DNA of 47,335 nucleotides from Bacteroidales bacterium. Its GTDB lineage: Bacteria > Bacteroidota > Bacteroidia > Bacteroidales > UBA932. The stretch spans positions 1 through 47,335 of the forward strand of contig JAQUBZ010000017.1 in assembly GCA_028686425.1 (NCBI GenBank). Direction: 5' to 3'. Shown here one piece after another: positions 23,061 through 32,815 of the stretch. The position numbers and the translations under genes were made by a program. The notes below the pieces were generated by a model that saw only the letters and a program-made list of their open reading frames with translations, made no database searches and was not told the origin of the DNA. Each line of letters starts with the position of its first letter. Position 1 is the first letter of the stretch.

Positions 23061-23936
23061 ATGAGAAAAATCGTATTGCTTTTATTGGTACTTATCCTTG
23101 CAATTTCTTGTGAATCAATCAATTATTCGTCTAAAAAGGGCGACAGGAAAGTGGCGAGAATAGGAAGGGACGTACTATATGAAAGTGAAATAACCAAGTT
23201 GATGCCGCAGGGAGTCTCTTCTGAAGACAGTGTCAAGATGGTACGCCAATATATCGACACGTGGGCATTAAGCAAACTATTGTTACTTAAGGCCGAAGAA
23301 CAACTTTCCAAAAGTGAAAAGGATGTCACTTCGGAAGTAGAGGAGTTCCGATCCACACTGCTTGGTTTCAGATTTGAAAAACTTTATCTTGAAGAGAGGC
23401 TTGATACGGTTGTCACAAACGAAGATGCAGAAAAGTATTTTGAGGACCATTCCCGAAACTATATATTCCCCAATTCGATAATAAAGGGGAGAATTATAAG
23501 AATTTCCCCAGCATCTCCATATTACGAAATGATAAAGTCTGGATATAAAGTCACGGAAGATCAAGAAGTTAAGGACTTAAAGGAGTTGTGTTTCTCTTCT
23601 GCAGACAAATATATCGATTTCAATAATCAATGGGTCGATGCCTATATTGTGGCAAAAGAGATAGGCGAAACCATAGAATCATGTGAAAAACTTTTGGCCG
23701 GCGGGAATTCGTTTGAAATCACATCGGAAGACTGTAATTATCTGATATTCATTACAGAAAGGATTGCTCCCAATGAAATTTCCCCATTTGAATACAATGT
23801 GGACAGAATTCGCGAAACGGTAATTAGTAAAAGAAAACAGGAGCTTTTGGCAAAATTGGAACGAGACTTGCTAACTGATGCTGTAAACAATAAAATTTTA
23901 AATATTTACAATCAAAATGAAAAAGTCAATCCTTAA
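23061..23936 (+). CDS. SurA/PpiC-like periplasmic lipoprotein without a visible parvulin domain
   Basis: The protein is 291 residues from the ATG at 23061. A much longer open frame upstream overlaps guaB and is ignored. The signal ends in LAISC, so it is a lipoprotein. After it comes a SurA N-domain-like start (KVARIGRDVLYESEITKLMP) and a helical chaperone-like region. The C-terminus is a long basic helix (DRIRETVISKRKQELLAKLE). I see no parvulin active-site region such as RHIL or GGDLG. It probably acts as a periplasmic folding chaperone rather than an isomerase. It lies one base after guaB and overlaps surA by 20 bases. Confidence 0.78.
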   Translation: MRKIVLLLLVLILAISCESINYSSKKGDRKVARIGRDVLYESEITKLMPQGVSSEDSVKMVRQYIDTWALSKLLLLKAEEQLSKSEKDVTSEVEEFRSTLLGFRFEKLYLEERLDTVVTNEDAEKYFEDHSRNYIFPNSIIKGRIIRISPASPYYEMIKSGYKVTEDQEVKDLKELCFSSADKYIDFNNQWVDAYIVAKEIGETIESCEKLLAGGNSFEITSEDCNYLIFITERIAPNEISPFEYNVDRIRETVISKRKQELLAKLERDLLTDAVNNKILNIYNQNEKVNP

Positions 23937-25287
23937 AGCAGCCGCGTTAATAATACTTGCATCTGTGGCATTACCCGATGCTTTCGCTCAAAAATATCAA
24001 GATGGCTTGATTGACAAGACAATAGCTCTTATTGGAAATGATATGATAATGCTTTCTCAGATAGAATCCGAAGTTCAGATGATGAGAGCAAGAGGACTTA
24101 CGGCAGACAAAAGCGCGAGATGTGAGATTTTGGAGAATATGCTTATTTCCAAGTTGTTTCTGACACAGGCGAGATTGGATTCTCTTGCTGTTGACGATGC
24201 TGCCGTGGAGAGCGCATTAACCCAACGTTTAAACGAAATATATTCATCTCTCGGAGGAGAGAAAGAGGCTGAAGCCTACTTTAAAAAACCTATATACAAA
24301 CTCAAACAGGAATGGAGAGAAGTATTGACAGAGCAATCCCTGATACAAAGTATGCAGAAAAATGTGGCAGGCACTGTTCCCAAAATGACACCTTCCGATG
24401 TGGAGAAGTATTACAAAAATTCAAAAGAAGAGGATTTGCCAATTGTCTCTACAAAATACAGGATAAGACAGATTGTATTGTATCCGGACAAAGAGGCTGC
24501 CACATTGGCTGTTAAAGAGAAATTACTTGGATTGAGGGAACGAATTATAAATGGCGAGAAATTTTCCACTTTGGCAAGAATTTACTCCCAGGACCAGGGA
24601 AGTGCCATAAAAGGCGGAGAGTTGGGACTTGCCTCGAAATCGATTTTCTGGCCGGCATTTTCCGATGCAGCTGCAGCTTTGAAGGATGGACAGATCTCAC
24701 AGATAGTAGAGACTCCGGATGGGTTTCATATTATTCAAATGATTGAAAGGGAGGGAGATATGATTAATGTAAGACATATTCTCATAAAACCTTCCTATAC
24801 CATGGAAGACCGTACCAAGGCCTTTGATAAACTTGACAGTATCAAAAATGTGATAGTCAAAGACAGCATATCATTTTTCAATGCAGCAAGATTCTTTTCA
24901 CAGGATAGAAAAACAAGTACAAATGGAGGATTGCTTGCAGACGAATATAGCGGATCATCTTATTTTGAGAAAGATCAATTGAAACCTGCCGACTATTCCG
25001 AATTGAAAAACATGAAAGAAGGGGATATTTCCGAGCCTTTCGAATCATTGGACAATGAGGGAAGGAATGGTAATACGGTATATAAAATTATCTATCTCGA
25101 AAAAGTGATTCCGTCTCATACTGCCAATTTTAAGGAGGATTATAATGTATTGCTCAACGAACTGAATGAAAAAAATTCGCAGGAAGCCATAGAAAAATTC
25201 ATAAAAGAGAAACAGGTTACCACATACATTGTAATAGATCCCCTTTTCCAAAATTGCAGCTATAATTACGAGGGTTGGATTAAATAA
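23917..25287 (+). CDS. surA: Periplasmic chaperone/peptidyl-prolyl isomerase SurA with two parvulin domains
   Basis: This 456-residue protein has a signal peptide ending near AFAQ (residue 25). A SurA N-terminal chaperone domain (about 28-165) starts DKTIALIGNDMIMLSQIESE. Parvulin domain 1 (about 178-280) has YRIRQIVLYP, IYSQDQGSAIKGGELG and PDGFHIIQM. Parvulin domain 2 (about 283-385) has VRHILIKPSY, FFSQDRKTSTNGGLL and DISEPFES. SurA escorts outer-membrane beta-barrel proteins across the periplasm. The neighbouring chaperone-like lipoprotein and OstA-like gene fit an outer-membrane assembly operon. This may support the many TonB-dependent receptors of the organism. Confidence 0.92.
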   Translation: MKKSILKAAALIILASVALPDAFAQKYQDGLIDKTIALIGNDMIMLSQIESEVQMMRARGLTADKSARCEILENMLISKLFLTQARLDSLAVDDAAVESALTQRLNEIYSSLGGEKEAEAYFKKPIYKLKQEWREVLTEQSLIQSMQKNVAGTVPKMTPSDVEKYYKNSKEEDLPIVSTKYRIRQIVLYPDKEAATLAVKEKLLGLRERIINGEKFSTLARIYSQDQGSAIKGGELGLASKSIFWPAFSDAAAALKDGQISQIVETPDGFHIIQMIEREGDMINVRHILIKPSYTMEDRTKAFDKLDSIKNVIVKDSISFFNAARFFSQDRKTSTNGGLLADEYSGSSYFEKDQLKPADYSELKNMKEGDISEPFESLDNEGRNGNTVYKIIYLEKVIPSHTANFKEDYNVLLNELNEKNSQEAIEKFIKEKQVTTYIVIDPLFQNCSYNYEGWIK

Positions 25288-25290
25288 GGC

Positions 25291-27885
25291 ATGACAAAGA
25301 GGTTCGGATTTATCTTTATATTGTTGTTTTTGACAGCGTCACAGATTTCTTTCTCTCAAAACAGAGCTGAAAAAGACAGTCTGGTGCGCCTGCTTGATGC
25401 AAGTTCTGCACAGCAATTGGAAGAAAGCGGAATGAGTTTTCGCCGAATTCTCGGACCCGGAGCCCGTTTTCTTCATAACAATACATATTTAATATGTGAC
25501 TCTGCATCTTGGAATGTGACTGTAAAATATATCGAAGCTTTTGGCAACGTAAAGATTATTCAGGACAATACCATGCTTATGAGCGAGTCAATGGTATATC
25601 TGATTGATCAGAACACCGCCAAATTTCAGGGACAAGTTGTGGAATTATTGGATAAGGCAGGTAATAAACTCAGGACCAGACAACTCGATTACAACACAAA
25701 GGACAGTGTGGCCTCTTTTTCATACGGTGCTGCCATGAAAGATACATCAGGTAATGTAATCGAAAGTAAAAGAGGAAGTTATGATTCAAAGGCAAGTACA
25801 TTTACCTTTGAAGATGAAGTGGAAATGTATAATGACTCTATCTTTATAAAGACAAATACGTTGAAATACCGTTCAGACCTTGAAAAGGCTTTTTTCGGAA
25901 CAAATACCTATATGTGGAGGGGTACAGGGTTCATGAATGCCGATGCAGGATGGTATGACAGACGTAACGATATTGTATATTTCAACGACAATGCGTACAT
26001 GAATGATAAAGACTATGAGATATGGTCAGATGAGATTTATTACAAGAAATCGCAGGGAATAGTCGAGATGTACAACAATGTGCAGATTCTTGATACAGCC
26101 AACACCGCAATATTGCTCGCTCATGATGCAAAATATTACAGGGACTCACTTATGGCCGTTCTTACTAAAGATCCTGCAATAGTGTATTACGGAGAGAATG
26201 AGAAACATGAGCCCGATTCTGCATTTATCAGAGCAGACTCTCTGTTCTGTTATTCTGTAGAGAAATGGACTATTCCTCAAAAAGAGATAGAGGACGCAAA
26301 AAAGAGAAAAGAAGATGCATTGTTTGATGCGTTGGCGGAAATCAGGGCAAAACAGGCGGAAGAACGAAAAAAAGCTGCCGAGGAAAAAATGCGCGAGTCC
26401 GGCAAATTGCCTCCCGTGATTGCGAAAGACTCTCTGGGAGTTGCACAGGATTCCACAGGTGTTGTGTCAGATTCTCTTGGAGTTGCCGCAGACTCTCTTG
26501 CTGTTGCCGCAGACTCTCTTGCTGTTGCAGATGATTCTCTCATCTCTCCCACTTCTGCTCAAGATTCCTCAAAAATAGTTGCCACAGACTCTCTTACAGT
26601 TGCCGCAGCAATTCATAATGCCGATACCTCGCAAGTTTCCGGCACCAAGGATGCCGTTGCAGTATCCGATTCGCTCACTACTTCCCATGAGAAAACATCC
26701 ATTCCTGCGGTAAGAGACTCTATTCGTCCTGTCGTCGATTCTCTTGCAGCCGTACGCGACACTACGGCAGTTCCCGACTCTATAGACAGAAGTAAGCTTG
26801 ATACGACTCTGGTACGCCATCTGAAAGCATACTATAATGTCAAACTATACCGTTCCGATTTGCAGGCTGCCTGCGACTCGATGATTTTCACAGAGTTGGA
26901 CTCTATGGCAAGGCTCTATGAAAGACCTGTTTTATGGAATGAAATTAAAAATCAGCTGACATCGGAAGAGATGCAGCTTCTTATCAAAGATGGAGCGTTG
27001 TATCGCGGAAGTATGCTGAATTCCGCCATGATTACGACCAAGGAGGATTCCACTCACTATAATCAGATAAAAAGTACCGAAATGGTCGGCTTTTTTGCGG
27101 ATAACCAGCTTTACAGATATGATGCTCTCGGTGGGGTTACTGCCGTATATTATATGGTAGAAGAGGAACAGATTACTACCATAAATATGAAAGAAGCCAA
27201 GTCCCTGACGGCAGTTATCAAGGATGGAAATGCTCAGAAGATGTTGTATCTGGAGGAGGTAAAGAGTGATGCCTATCCTATCGGAGAATTGGCGCCGGAC
27301 AAGCAGAAGTTAAAAGGATTTGAATGGCGTGGGGCAGATCGTCCTGTTGATAGAAATGCTATTACGACACGTTCGATTTATCCTACGCAGAGAGACAAAT
27401 ATACCGATATACATAAACCTGTATATATTCACACCAATTTCTATTTTGACCACTATATGGATACCGTATATAAACGTATAGAAGAGAGAGCTGCTATTGA
27501 GAGACAGCGCCAGATAGATAGTGTCAAAAAAGCTGCTTTTGAGGATATGAAAGCTCAAAATCGTTTGAGAGATTCACTCAACATTATTTCGGACTCACTC
27601 GGTTTGTCACTTGACTCTCTTTATACGGCCAACGGCATCTCTTTGAGAGACAGCCTCGGTACAGACCATGTTGTTAAAGATTCGCTTAAGATGGAGGCAC
27701 TCAATGAAGATCGGGATTCAACGAAATATAATCAGGGAGTGGATATTGAAAAAGAGGCAGTGGGCACAAGTCAATCAATATCCAAACCTCACAAGCTGAC
27801 TTGTAGGGAGAAATGGAAGATGCGTAAGGCGAAACGTGCACTTTTAAGAAAGCAGAGAGCCCTTCTAAAAGCCAATAAATCATAA
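25291..27885 (+). CDS. OstA/LptA-like protein with Asp-Ser-Leu repeat linker
   Basis: This 864-residue protein has a signal peptide (about 1-22) and an OstA-like beta-jellyroll region (about 55-330). That region has repeated strands such as NTYLICDSASWNVTVKYIEA, FGNVKIIQDNTMLMSESMVY and FEDEVEMYNDSIFIKTNTLK. A charged coiled coil (about 330-370) follows. A low-complexity linker (about 380-515) is built on Asp-Ser-Leu motifs, including two perfect 21-base tandem units at 26482-26523. A second folded region (about 515-720) continues the OstA-like pattern, and the C-terminus is very basic. It is likely to work in lipopolysaccharide transport across the periplasm, although it is far larger than canonical LptA. 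It is the last gene of the guaB-surA operon, 3 bases after surA. Confidence 0.82.
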   Translation: MTKRFGFIFILLFLTASQISFSQNRAEKDSLVRLLDASSAQQLEESGMSFRRILGPGARFLHNNTYLICDSASWNVTVKYIEAFGNVKIIQDNTMLMSESMVYLIDQNTAKFQGQVVELLDKAGNKLRTRQLDYNTKDSVASFSYGAAMKDTSGNVIESKRGSYDSKASTFTFEDEVEMYNDSIFIKTNTLKYRSDLEKAFFGTNTYMWRGTGFMNADAGWYDRRNDIVYFNDNAYMNDKDYEIWSDEIYYKKSQGIVEMYNNVQILDTANTAILLAHDAKYYRDSLMAVLTKDPAIVYYGENEKHEPDSAFIRADSLFCYSVEKWTIPQKEIEDAKKRKEDALFDALAEIRAKQAEERKKAAEEKMRESGKLPPVIAKDSLGVAQDSTGVVSDSLGVAADSLAVAADSLAVADDSLISPTSAQDSSKIVATDSLTVAAAIHNADTSQVSGTKDAVAVSDSLTTSHEKTSIPAVRDSIRPVVDSLAAVRDTTAVPDSIDRSKLDTTLVRHLKAYYNVKLYRSDLQAACDSMIFTELDSMARLYERPVLWNEIKNQLTSEEMQLLIKDGALYRGSMLNSAMITTKEDSTHYNQIKSTEMVGFFADNQLYRYDALGGVTAVYYMVEEEQITTINMKEAKSLTAVIKDGNAQKMLYLEEVKSDAYPIGELAPDKQKLKGFEWRGADRPVDRNAITTRSIYPTQRDKYTDIHKPVYIHTNFYFDHYMDTVYKRIEERAAIERQRQIDSVKKAAFEDMKAQNRLRDSLNIISDSLGLSLDSLYTANGISLRDSLGTDHVVKDSLKMEALNEDRDSTKYNQGVDIEKEAVGTSQSISKPHKLTCREKWKMRKAKRALLRKQRALLKANKS
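26482..26523 (+). repeat. 21-base tandem repeat inside the OstA-like gene
   Basis: Two identical in-frame 21-base units encode Val-Ala-Ala-Asp-Ser-Leu-Ala and are flanked by degenerate copies on both sides. Confidence 0.85.
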
Positions 27886-27914
27886 AAAACCGCCCCGAGA
27901 TATTTCCCGGAGCG
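27886..27914 (-). terminator. Terminator of the first SusC/SusD transcript
   Basis: On the minus strand CCGCTCCG pairs with CGGGGCGG (one G-U), followed by six T. No T run follows on the plus strand, so it serves the minus-strand susCD genes, not the OstA-like gene. Confidence 0.7.
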
Positions 27915-27960
27915 GCAGTATTATGAAAACAAAAATCGAATTCCCTTTGAACAGGAATTA

Positions 27961-29439
27961 TTACTCTTTATATCCCGGATTCTGTTGAAGTTGAGGATAT
28001 ATAGTTCTTTCATTACTTGAAATAGGAAGTACAATCTTATCGTAATCCCAGCTGAATGATGCTTTGTATTGAGAAGTACCTGCATAGTCATGTTCATCAA
28101 CAAGCATATTGCGGGTAATGGTTCCGCCACGGCGCATTATATCAAAGAATCTGTGACCTTCACCGATAAATTCTTTCTGACGTTCAGTCTGAATTAAATC
28201 CAAAGTGGCTGTAACGTTGGAAGCGTCAGGGTCTGCTCTCTTGCGGATTATGTTGAGATAATTGCTTGCCTCACCGGCTTTGCCTGTTTCAAGAGCAGCT
28301 TCAGCAGCAATCAGATAGGCTTCACTGATACGCATTACATGTGGATTATTACGGCGGAAAGTGTATCCGCGGTCTTTATTTCCGACAAATTTCTTCAACC
28401 AATATTCTCCTGTTTTCTTTACTCCGGTAGTAGGGTCATCGTAAGCTATCATTTGGGCACGCACGTCATTAGGTGTGTCTTTAAACAATTCTCTCCATTT
28501 CTTGGTAGGAATAACGCTTGCACCGGCATTCAGGTCATTGAACCATAAGTGATGGAACATAGCATAGAAACCACCGTCACTATCGATGTCACCCTGAGTG
28601 GTTACAATAAGTTCAAGAACAGTCTCGTTTTCTCCTTCATGACCCCAATAATCGATGTAATTGGCATTAGAAACCAATGAATATGGAGAATTGTTTACAA
28701 CATCGACAGCAGCGGTATAAGCACCTGCATAGTCACCTTTATATAAAAGTACTCTTGCCTGAAGCAATCTTGCTGCCCAATAGTTGAAGTGTCCCGTATT
28801 TTTAGATTTGGAAAGCAGAGGTAAAGCGGCTTCAATGTCTTTTATAACCTGAGCATAAGTCTCAGCAACAGTGCTACGAGGCAACTTTGCTTCTGATGGT
28901 GCTGTAGGCTCTGTAAGGATTACGGCACCAAGTGATGCACCATTATCTTTCAAATAAGGATAACCATAAAGTCGTGCTACGTCATGATAAGCAAATGCTC
29001 TGACAGCGTAAGCCTGTCCAAGATAGTCGTTTTTCTTAGCAATCTCGCTTGACGAACCGACTTCCAGAGCTTCGATATTGGCAATCAAAGTATTGGCTCT
29101 CATTATGGTAGTATAGAGATTACTCCATAAATTGAAATAGGTGTTAGCTTCGGAGTCATATTCCAATGTGTAAATAGTGGCACTCTGTCCTCCGATTACT
29201 CTCGGATAAAGGTTATCTGCCCGCATATCGCCCATATACATCAGATCCCTTCCGTAATAGTTGTAGTATTTAATGTCGGTATATAATCCATTTACTACAA
29301 TGCCGGCGTCATATAGTGTTGCCATTGCTGTTTTAGCAACCACAGAGTCTGTAGGCACGGTATCAAGGAAACCCTTACAAGAAGAAGCTCCTGCCAAGAC
29401 TCCTGCAACAATCAGTATGTTTAATATGTATTTTTTCAT
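27961..29439 (-). CDS. SusD/RagB family nutrient-binding lipoprotein (pair 1)
   Basis: This 492-residue protein has a lipoprotein signal ending in ASSC (Cys21), followed by GFLDTVPTDS, the usual SusD start. The helical TPR-like core includes YDSEANTYFNLWSNLYTTIM, LGQAYAVRAFAYHDVARLYG and RLLQARVLLYKGDYAGAYTA. The C-terminal SusD block has RISEAYLIAAEAALETGKAG, then IQTERQKEFIGEGHRFFDIM, and ends in IYPQLQQNPGYKE. It caps the SusC barrel encoded 25 bases upstream and delivers ligand to it. No glycoside hydrolase or lyase gene is adjacent, so the substrate (glycan, glycopeptide or peptide) cannot be inferred. Confidence 0.95.
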   Translation of the reverse strand: MKKYILNILIVAGVLAGASSCKGFLDTVPTDSVVAKTAMATLYDAGIVVNGLYTDIKYYNYYGRDLMYMGDMRADNLYPRVIGGQSATIYTLEYDSEANTYFNLWSNLYTTIMRANTLIANIEALEVGSSSEIAKKNDYLGQAYAVRAFAYHDVARLYGYPYLKDNGASLGAVILTEPTAPSEAKLPRSTVAETYAQVIKDIEAALPLLSKSKNTGHFNYWAARLLQARVLLYKGDYAGAYTAAVDVVNNSPYSLVSNANYIDYWGHEGENETVLELIVTTQGDIDSDGGFYAMFHHLWFNDLNAGASVIPTKKWRELFKDTPNDVRAQMIAYDDPTTGVKKTGEYWLKKFVGNKDRGYTFRRNNPHVMRISEAYLIAAEAALETGKAGEASNYLNIIRKRADPDASNVTATLDLIQTERQKEFIGEGHRFFDIMRRGGTITRNMLVDEHDYAGTSQYKASFSWDYDKIVLPISSNERTIYPQLQQNPGYKE

Positions 29440-29464
29440 ATTTCTATATATTTAAAATCATTTA

Positions 29465-32400
29465 TTAAAGAGTTAATTCCAATCCGATGGTAACAGTTCT
29501 CATCGATGGCATTGTGTAATAATAATATCCGCTGGCCTGCATTTCAGGATCGATGTCAAGACCTGAGAATGTCAACAGATTGGTCCCCGCAACGTATAAA
29601 CGTGCATTTTGGATGTTAATCTTCCGGGAGAAATTTTTAGGCAGATTGTATGAAACGCTCAAGTTTTTAAGTCTGAGGAAATCACCTTTCTTCAGGTAAC
29701 GGCTTGAATAGTAATAACCACCCTGGTTGTTGCCAACTACACGGCGTGGAACAGAGGCATTGGTATTTGTCTCACTCCATGTGTCAACCTGAGATGCCCA
29801 GATATTCTGGCCGTATTGTCTGTAACCGTCGTTTGCAAGTTGCTCTGTACCTTCATCCCAAATGTAATGGCCGTATTTGTATGACCATGCCATGGCAATG
29901 GACCAATTTTTCCATCCGAAATCGACATTGAAACCGCCATATCCTTTAGGAATAGCTGTCTGTCCTTCGAGTATTATGTTACTTGCATTCTGTCTTGTGG
30001 TAGGAGTGTAGTTGTACCCGTCTTTCGGCATTGTACCGCCTTCAGGAATAACAGTACCGTCTTTGAGGATTACATCCTGATCTACCTTTTCCCCTGCTTC
30101 ATAGAAAGAACCTTCTGCATACTGAGGTTTGCCTGTCTCAGGATTGATTCCGAGATAAGCTCTTGTACGATATTGATAGAACGAATATCCTTTCTGCCAT
30201 ACGTATGGGGTATCTACAATTGATTCGCCATCTTCCGACAGGCTCAATACTTCATTGTGGAGAGTAGCCCAGTTGAAGCCAAATGACAGATTCAAATCCT
30301 GTTTTTTGATAATATCGACATTGATTGAAAATTCAAATCCGGTGTTGGCCATTGAACCGATATTCATCAATGTAGAAGAGAAACCTGTTGTTGAAGGAAC
30401 ACTTGCATCAAGAAGCAGATCGGTAGTCTTTCTGTTGAAGTATTCTGCTGCTATTGTAACTCTGTCAAAAATAGTGGCATCCAAACCGATGTTCCAGTTC
30501 TTGTTCTTCTCCCATGTAAGGTCGGAGTTGGCAAGATTGCTCGGATAACTTGCACCTTCTTCTCCATATTGGCTGTAATCATATACAGACATATATCCGA
30601 AGTAACTTGACGGAAGTGTACCGCTTGTACCGTAAGATGCACGAAGTTTTGCGTCATTCAGCCATTCAAACTGCATAAAATCTTCATTGGAGAACCTCCA
30701 TGATCCTGAAACAGACCAGAAATTACCCCATCTGTTTTGAGGAGCAAGCCTTGAAGAACCATCACGACGATAAGTACCTGTCAAATAATATTTTGATGCA
30801 TAATCATAATTTAAACTGCTCAAGAATGAGAGCAATCTATCATCTCTTGTATATGTGTAGCCATCATCAAAGTTTGTTCCGAAGATGGATTCTGTTGCCC
30901 CCATGTAGGAGAAGTCGATTTTGGCAACCCGTGTATAAGAGTAATTCTCTTTTTCTGCCTCCCAACCGGCCATTGCTCCGATATTGTGGTCTCCAAACGA
31001 TTTGTTGAAGTTCAAAGTGGTCGAACTTACCATACGGTTGATATTACGGTGCCTGTCAGACATGTAACCACCTATATCACTATATGCGTAGAAATTAGGG
31101 TGTCCGTATAACCATCCGAAACGGTCGTGTACATACAACCAGTCACTGTTTACGATTGATTTGACTTTCAGGTAATCTGTAAAAGCAAATTCTGCCCAAC
31201 CTTTAAGAATAAGACGATTCTGCCATGCATCGTTGACCTGTTGGTCGTAGAAAGATACAGGGTTGATTGTACTGAAGTTGGGGTTCATAGGTTCGTTGTA
31301 TATTGAACCATCCGATTTGTAGGCGTATGGCCATCTTTCTGTAAGAACGACTTTCCATATAAAGAACGGGTTGTCCTTACTTGCCCATCCGTCCTGATGC
31401 CCATCCTGATATTGCCATGAGTACTGAACAGATCCGCCCACTTTCAATCTCTTGTTTACATTGAAATCGACATTCAAAGTAGTAGAGAATCTTCTCAAAT
31501 AGTCTATCTTTACAACTCCCTGCTGGTCAGTGTAGCCTATTGAAGCATAAATTTTAGACTTGTCAGTGCCGCCGGAAATGCTGTATTCGTAATTTTGAGC
31601 GATACCTGTGCGGAACAATACATCTTCCCAATCTTTGTAGATGTATTTGCTTTCATCCCTTGAAGGATAGTTTTCTTCAACCTTTGCTGCAACGTAAGCA
31701 TCAAGAGAGCCGTATTTCTTCCACAAAGAAGGGTTGTCCGTACCATAATTGTACCAAGCCTCTCTATGCAGCTGTTCTGCCTGAGCATCGGTGGCAAGAG
31801 GGTAGTTGTTGTAGGCAAAATAAGAGAAACCGGCATTTGCCTTGAAAGTAGAGGTCATTCTTCCCTCTTTGCCCTTCTTGGTAGTGATAAGTATGACACC
31901 GTTGGAAGCTCGTGAACCATAAAGTGAAGCTGCAGCAGCATCCTTCAAAATAGTTATGGATTCGACATCGCTCGGATTAAGAAAGTTCATGGAGCTTGTA
32001 GAAATGTTGCCTGAAGCCCAGTCTCCACTTGTTGCAGGAACACCGTCTATAACATACAGAGGCTGATTACCGGCATTGAATGAACCGAACCCGCGGATGT
32101 TGATTTGCACTTCACTGCCCGGTTGCCCCGAATAGGATGCTACCTGAACTCCGGGAGCTTTACCTGCAAGTACCTGTTCAAAACTTACAACAGGGGCATC
32201 TTTAATTGCGCTTTCCTTTACAACTGCTGCCGAGCCTGAGTAGGATCCTTTTTTAACGGTGCCGTAAGCGACAACCATGACCTCTTCGAGTGCCTCAGAG
32301 TCAGGCTTGAGAGCTATATCGATTACCCTTTTGTTGCCCACCTGAATTTCGGTGTTGAGGAAACCGATAGAAGAAAAGACGAGAACTGCGTTGCCCGGAA

Positions 32401-32587
32401 CGTTGTCAATAACGTAAGTTCCGTCATCAAGAGTGGCAACTCCCGTCATAGTTCCTTTGACAACTACGTTTGCAAACGGAATAGGAGAGCCATTATCGGA
32501 AGAAGTTACCCTGCCGGTAACCTTAATTTGCGCCATTGCAATATTGCAAGTCAATATTGCCAACGCAAGGAGAAAGATTCTCTTCAT
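29465..32587 (-). CDS. SusC/RagA family TonB-dependent outer-membrane transporter (pair 1)
   Basis: This 1040-residue protein has a signal peptide (1-19). A carboxypeptidase-regulatory-like domain (about 21-108) has FANVVVKGTMTGVATLDDGT. The segment LEEVMVVAYGTVKKGSYSGS leads to a plug domain (about 115-230) with INIRGFGSFNAGNQPLYVID and SRASNGVILITTKKGKEG. The barrel begins after about 235 and ends in the aromatic/beta strand MRTVTIGLELTL. It should import a ligand captured by its SusD partner, using TonB energy. Its N-terminal 220 residues closely match the divergent SusC at 32816, so the two are paralogs. Barrel regions differ, consistent with different ligands. Confidence 0.96.
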   Translation of the reverse strand: MKRIFLLALAILTCNIAMAQIKVTGRVTSSDNGSPIPFANVVVKGTMTGVATLDDGTYVIDNVPGNAVLVFSSIGFLNTEIQVGNKRVIDIALKPDSEALEEVMVVAYGTVKKGSYSGSAAVVKESAIKDAPVVSFEQVLAGKAPGVQVASYSGQPGSEVQINIRGFGSFNAGNQPLYVIDGVPATSGDWASGNISTSSMNFLNPSDVESITILKDAAAASLYGSRASNGVILITTKKGKEGRMTSTFKANAGFSYFAYNNYPLATDAQAEQLHREAWYNYGTDNPSLWKKYGSLDAYVAAKVEENYPSRDESKYIYKDWEDVLFRTGIAQNYEYSISGGTDKSKIYASIGYTDQQGVVKIDYLRRFSTTLNVDFNVNKRLKVGGSVQYSWQYQDGHQDGWASKDNPFFIWKVVLTERWPYAYKSDGSIYNEPMNPNFSTINPVSFYDQQVNDAWQNRLILKGWAEFAFTDYLKVKSIVNSDWLYVHDRFGWLYGHPNFYAYSDIGGYMSDRHRNINRMVSSTTLNFNKSFGDHNIGAMAGWEAEKENYSYTRVAKIDFSYMGATESIFGTNFDDGYTYTRDDRLLSFLSSLNYDYASKYYLTGTYRRDGSSRLAPQNRWGNFWSVSGSWRFSNEDFMQFEWLNDAKLRASYGTSGTLPSSYFGYMSVYDYSQYGEEGASYPSNLANSDLTWEKNKNWNIGLDATIFDRVTIAAEYFNRKTTDLLLDASVPSTTGFSSTLMNIGSMANTGFEFSINVDIIKKQDLNLSFGFNWATLHNEVLSLSEDGESIVDTPYVWQKGYSFYQYRTRAYLGINPETGKPQYAEGSFYEAGEKVDQDVILKDGTVIPEGGTMPKDGYNYTPTTRQNASNIILEGQTAIPKGYGGFNVDFGWKNWSIAMAWSYKYGHYIWDEGTEQLANDGYRQYGQNIWASQVDTWSETNTNASVPRRVVGNNQGGYYYSSRYLKKGDFLRLKNLSVSYNLPKNFSRKINIQNARLYVAGTNLLTFSGLDIDPEMQASGYYYYTMPSMRTVTIGLELTL

Positions 32588-32634
32588 AGATAGTTAGTTT
32601 TATTAGTAAGTTTATAGCCGTATCACAGCCCCCA

Positions 32635-32665
32635 CAAAGTTAAAAAAATAGTACCGTTTCAGCAA
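32635..32665 (-). promoter_or_regulatory. Promoter of susCD pair 1
   Basis: On the minus strand TTG (32665-32663), 20 bases, TAACTTTG (32642-32635). The leader is about 40 bases. Confidence 0.75.
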
Positions 32666-32723
32666 GTTTTTTATATGTTTTTTTGTAATGCAGTGATGCA
32701 CACAAAAAAGAGAGAATGTAAAC

Positions 32724-32754
32724 TTGGTAAATTAAAAAGGAATGCTTAAATTTG
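32724..32754 (+). promoter_or_regulatory. Promoter of susCD pair 2
   Basis: TTG (32724-32726), 20 bases, TAAATTTG (32747-32754). The leader is about 55 bases. A short palindrome, CCGTTAAAACGG (32763-32774), lies at the start of the transcript. About 60 bases separate this -33 element from that of the divergent promoter, and I see no regulator site there that I can name. Confidence 0.72.
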
Positions 32755-32815
32755 CTGTCCATCCGTTAAAACGGAAGGAACTAACTTATCTTATCAATAA
32801 CAAAAAAACTATTCT

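Noticed and set aside
32763-32774. Palindrome CCGTTAAAACGG as an operator of susCD pair 2.
   Set aside because: It is short, with no second copy at the divergent promoter and no regulator gene nearby, so it is recorded only as a note on the promoter.
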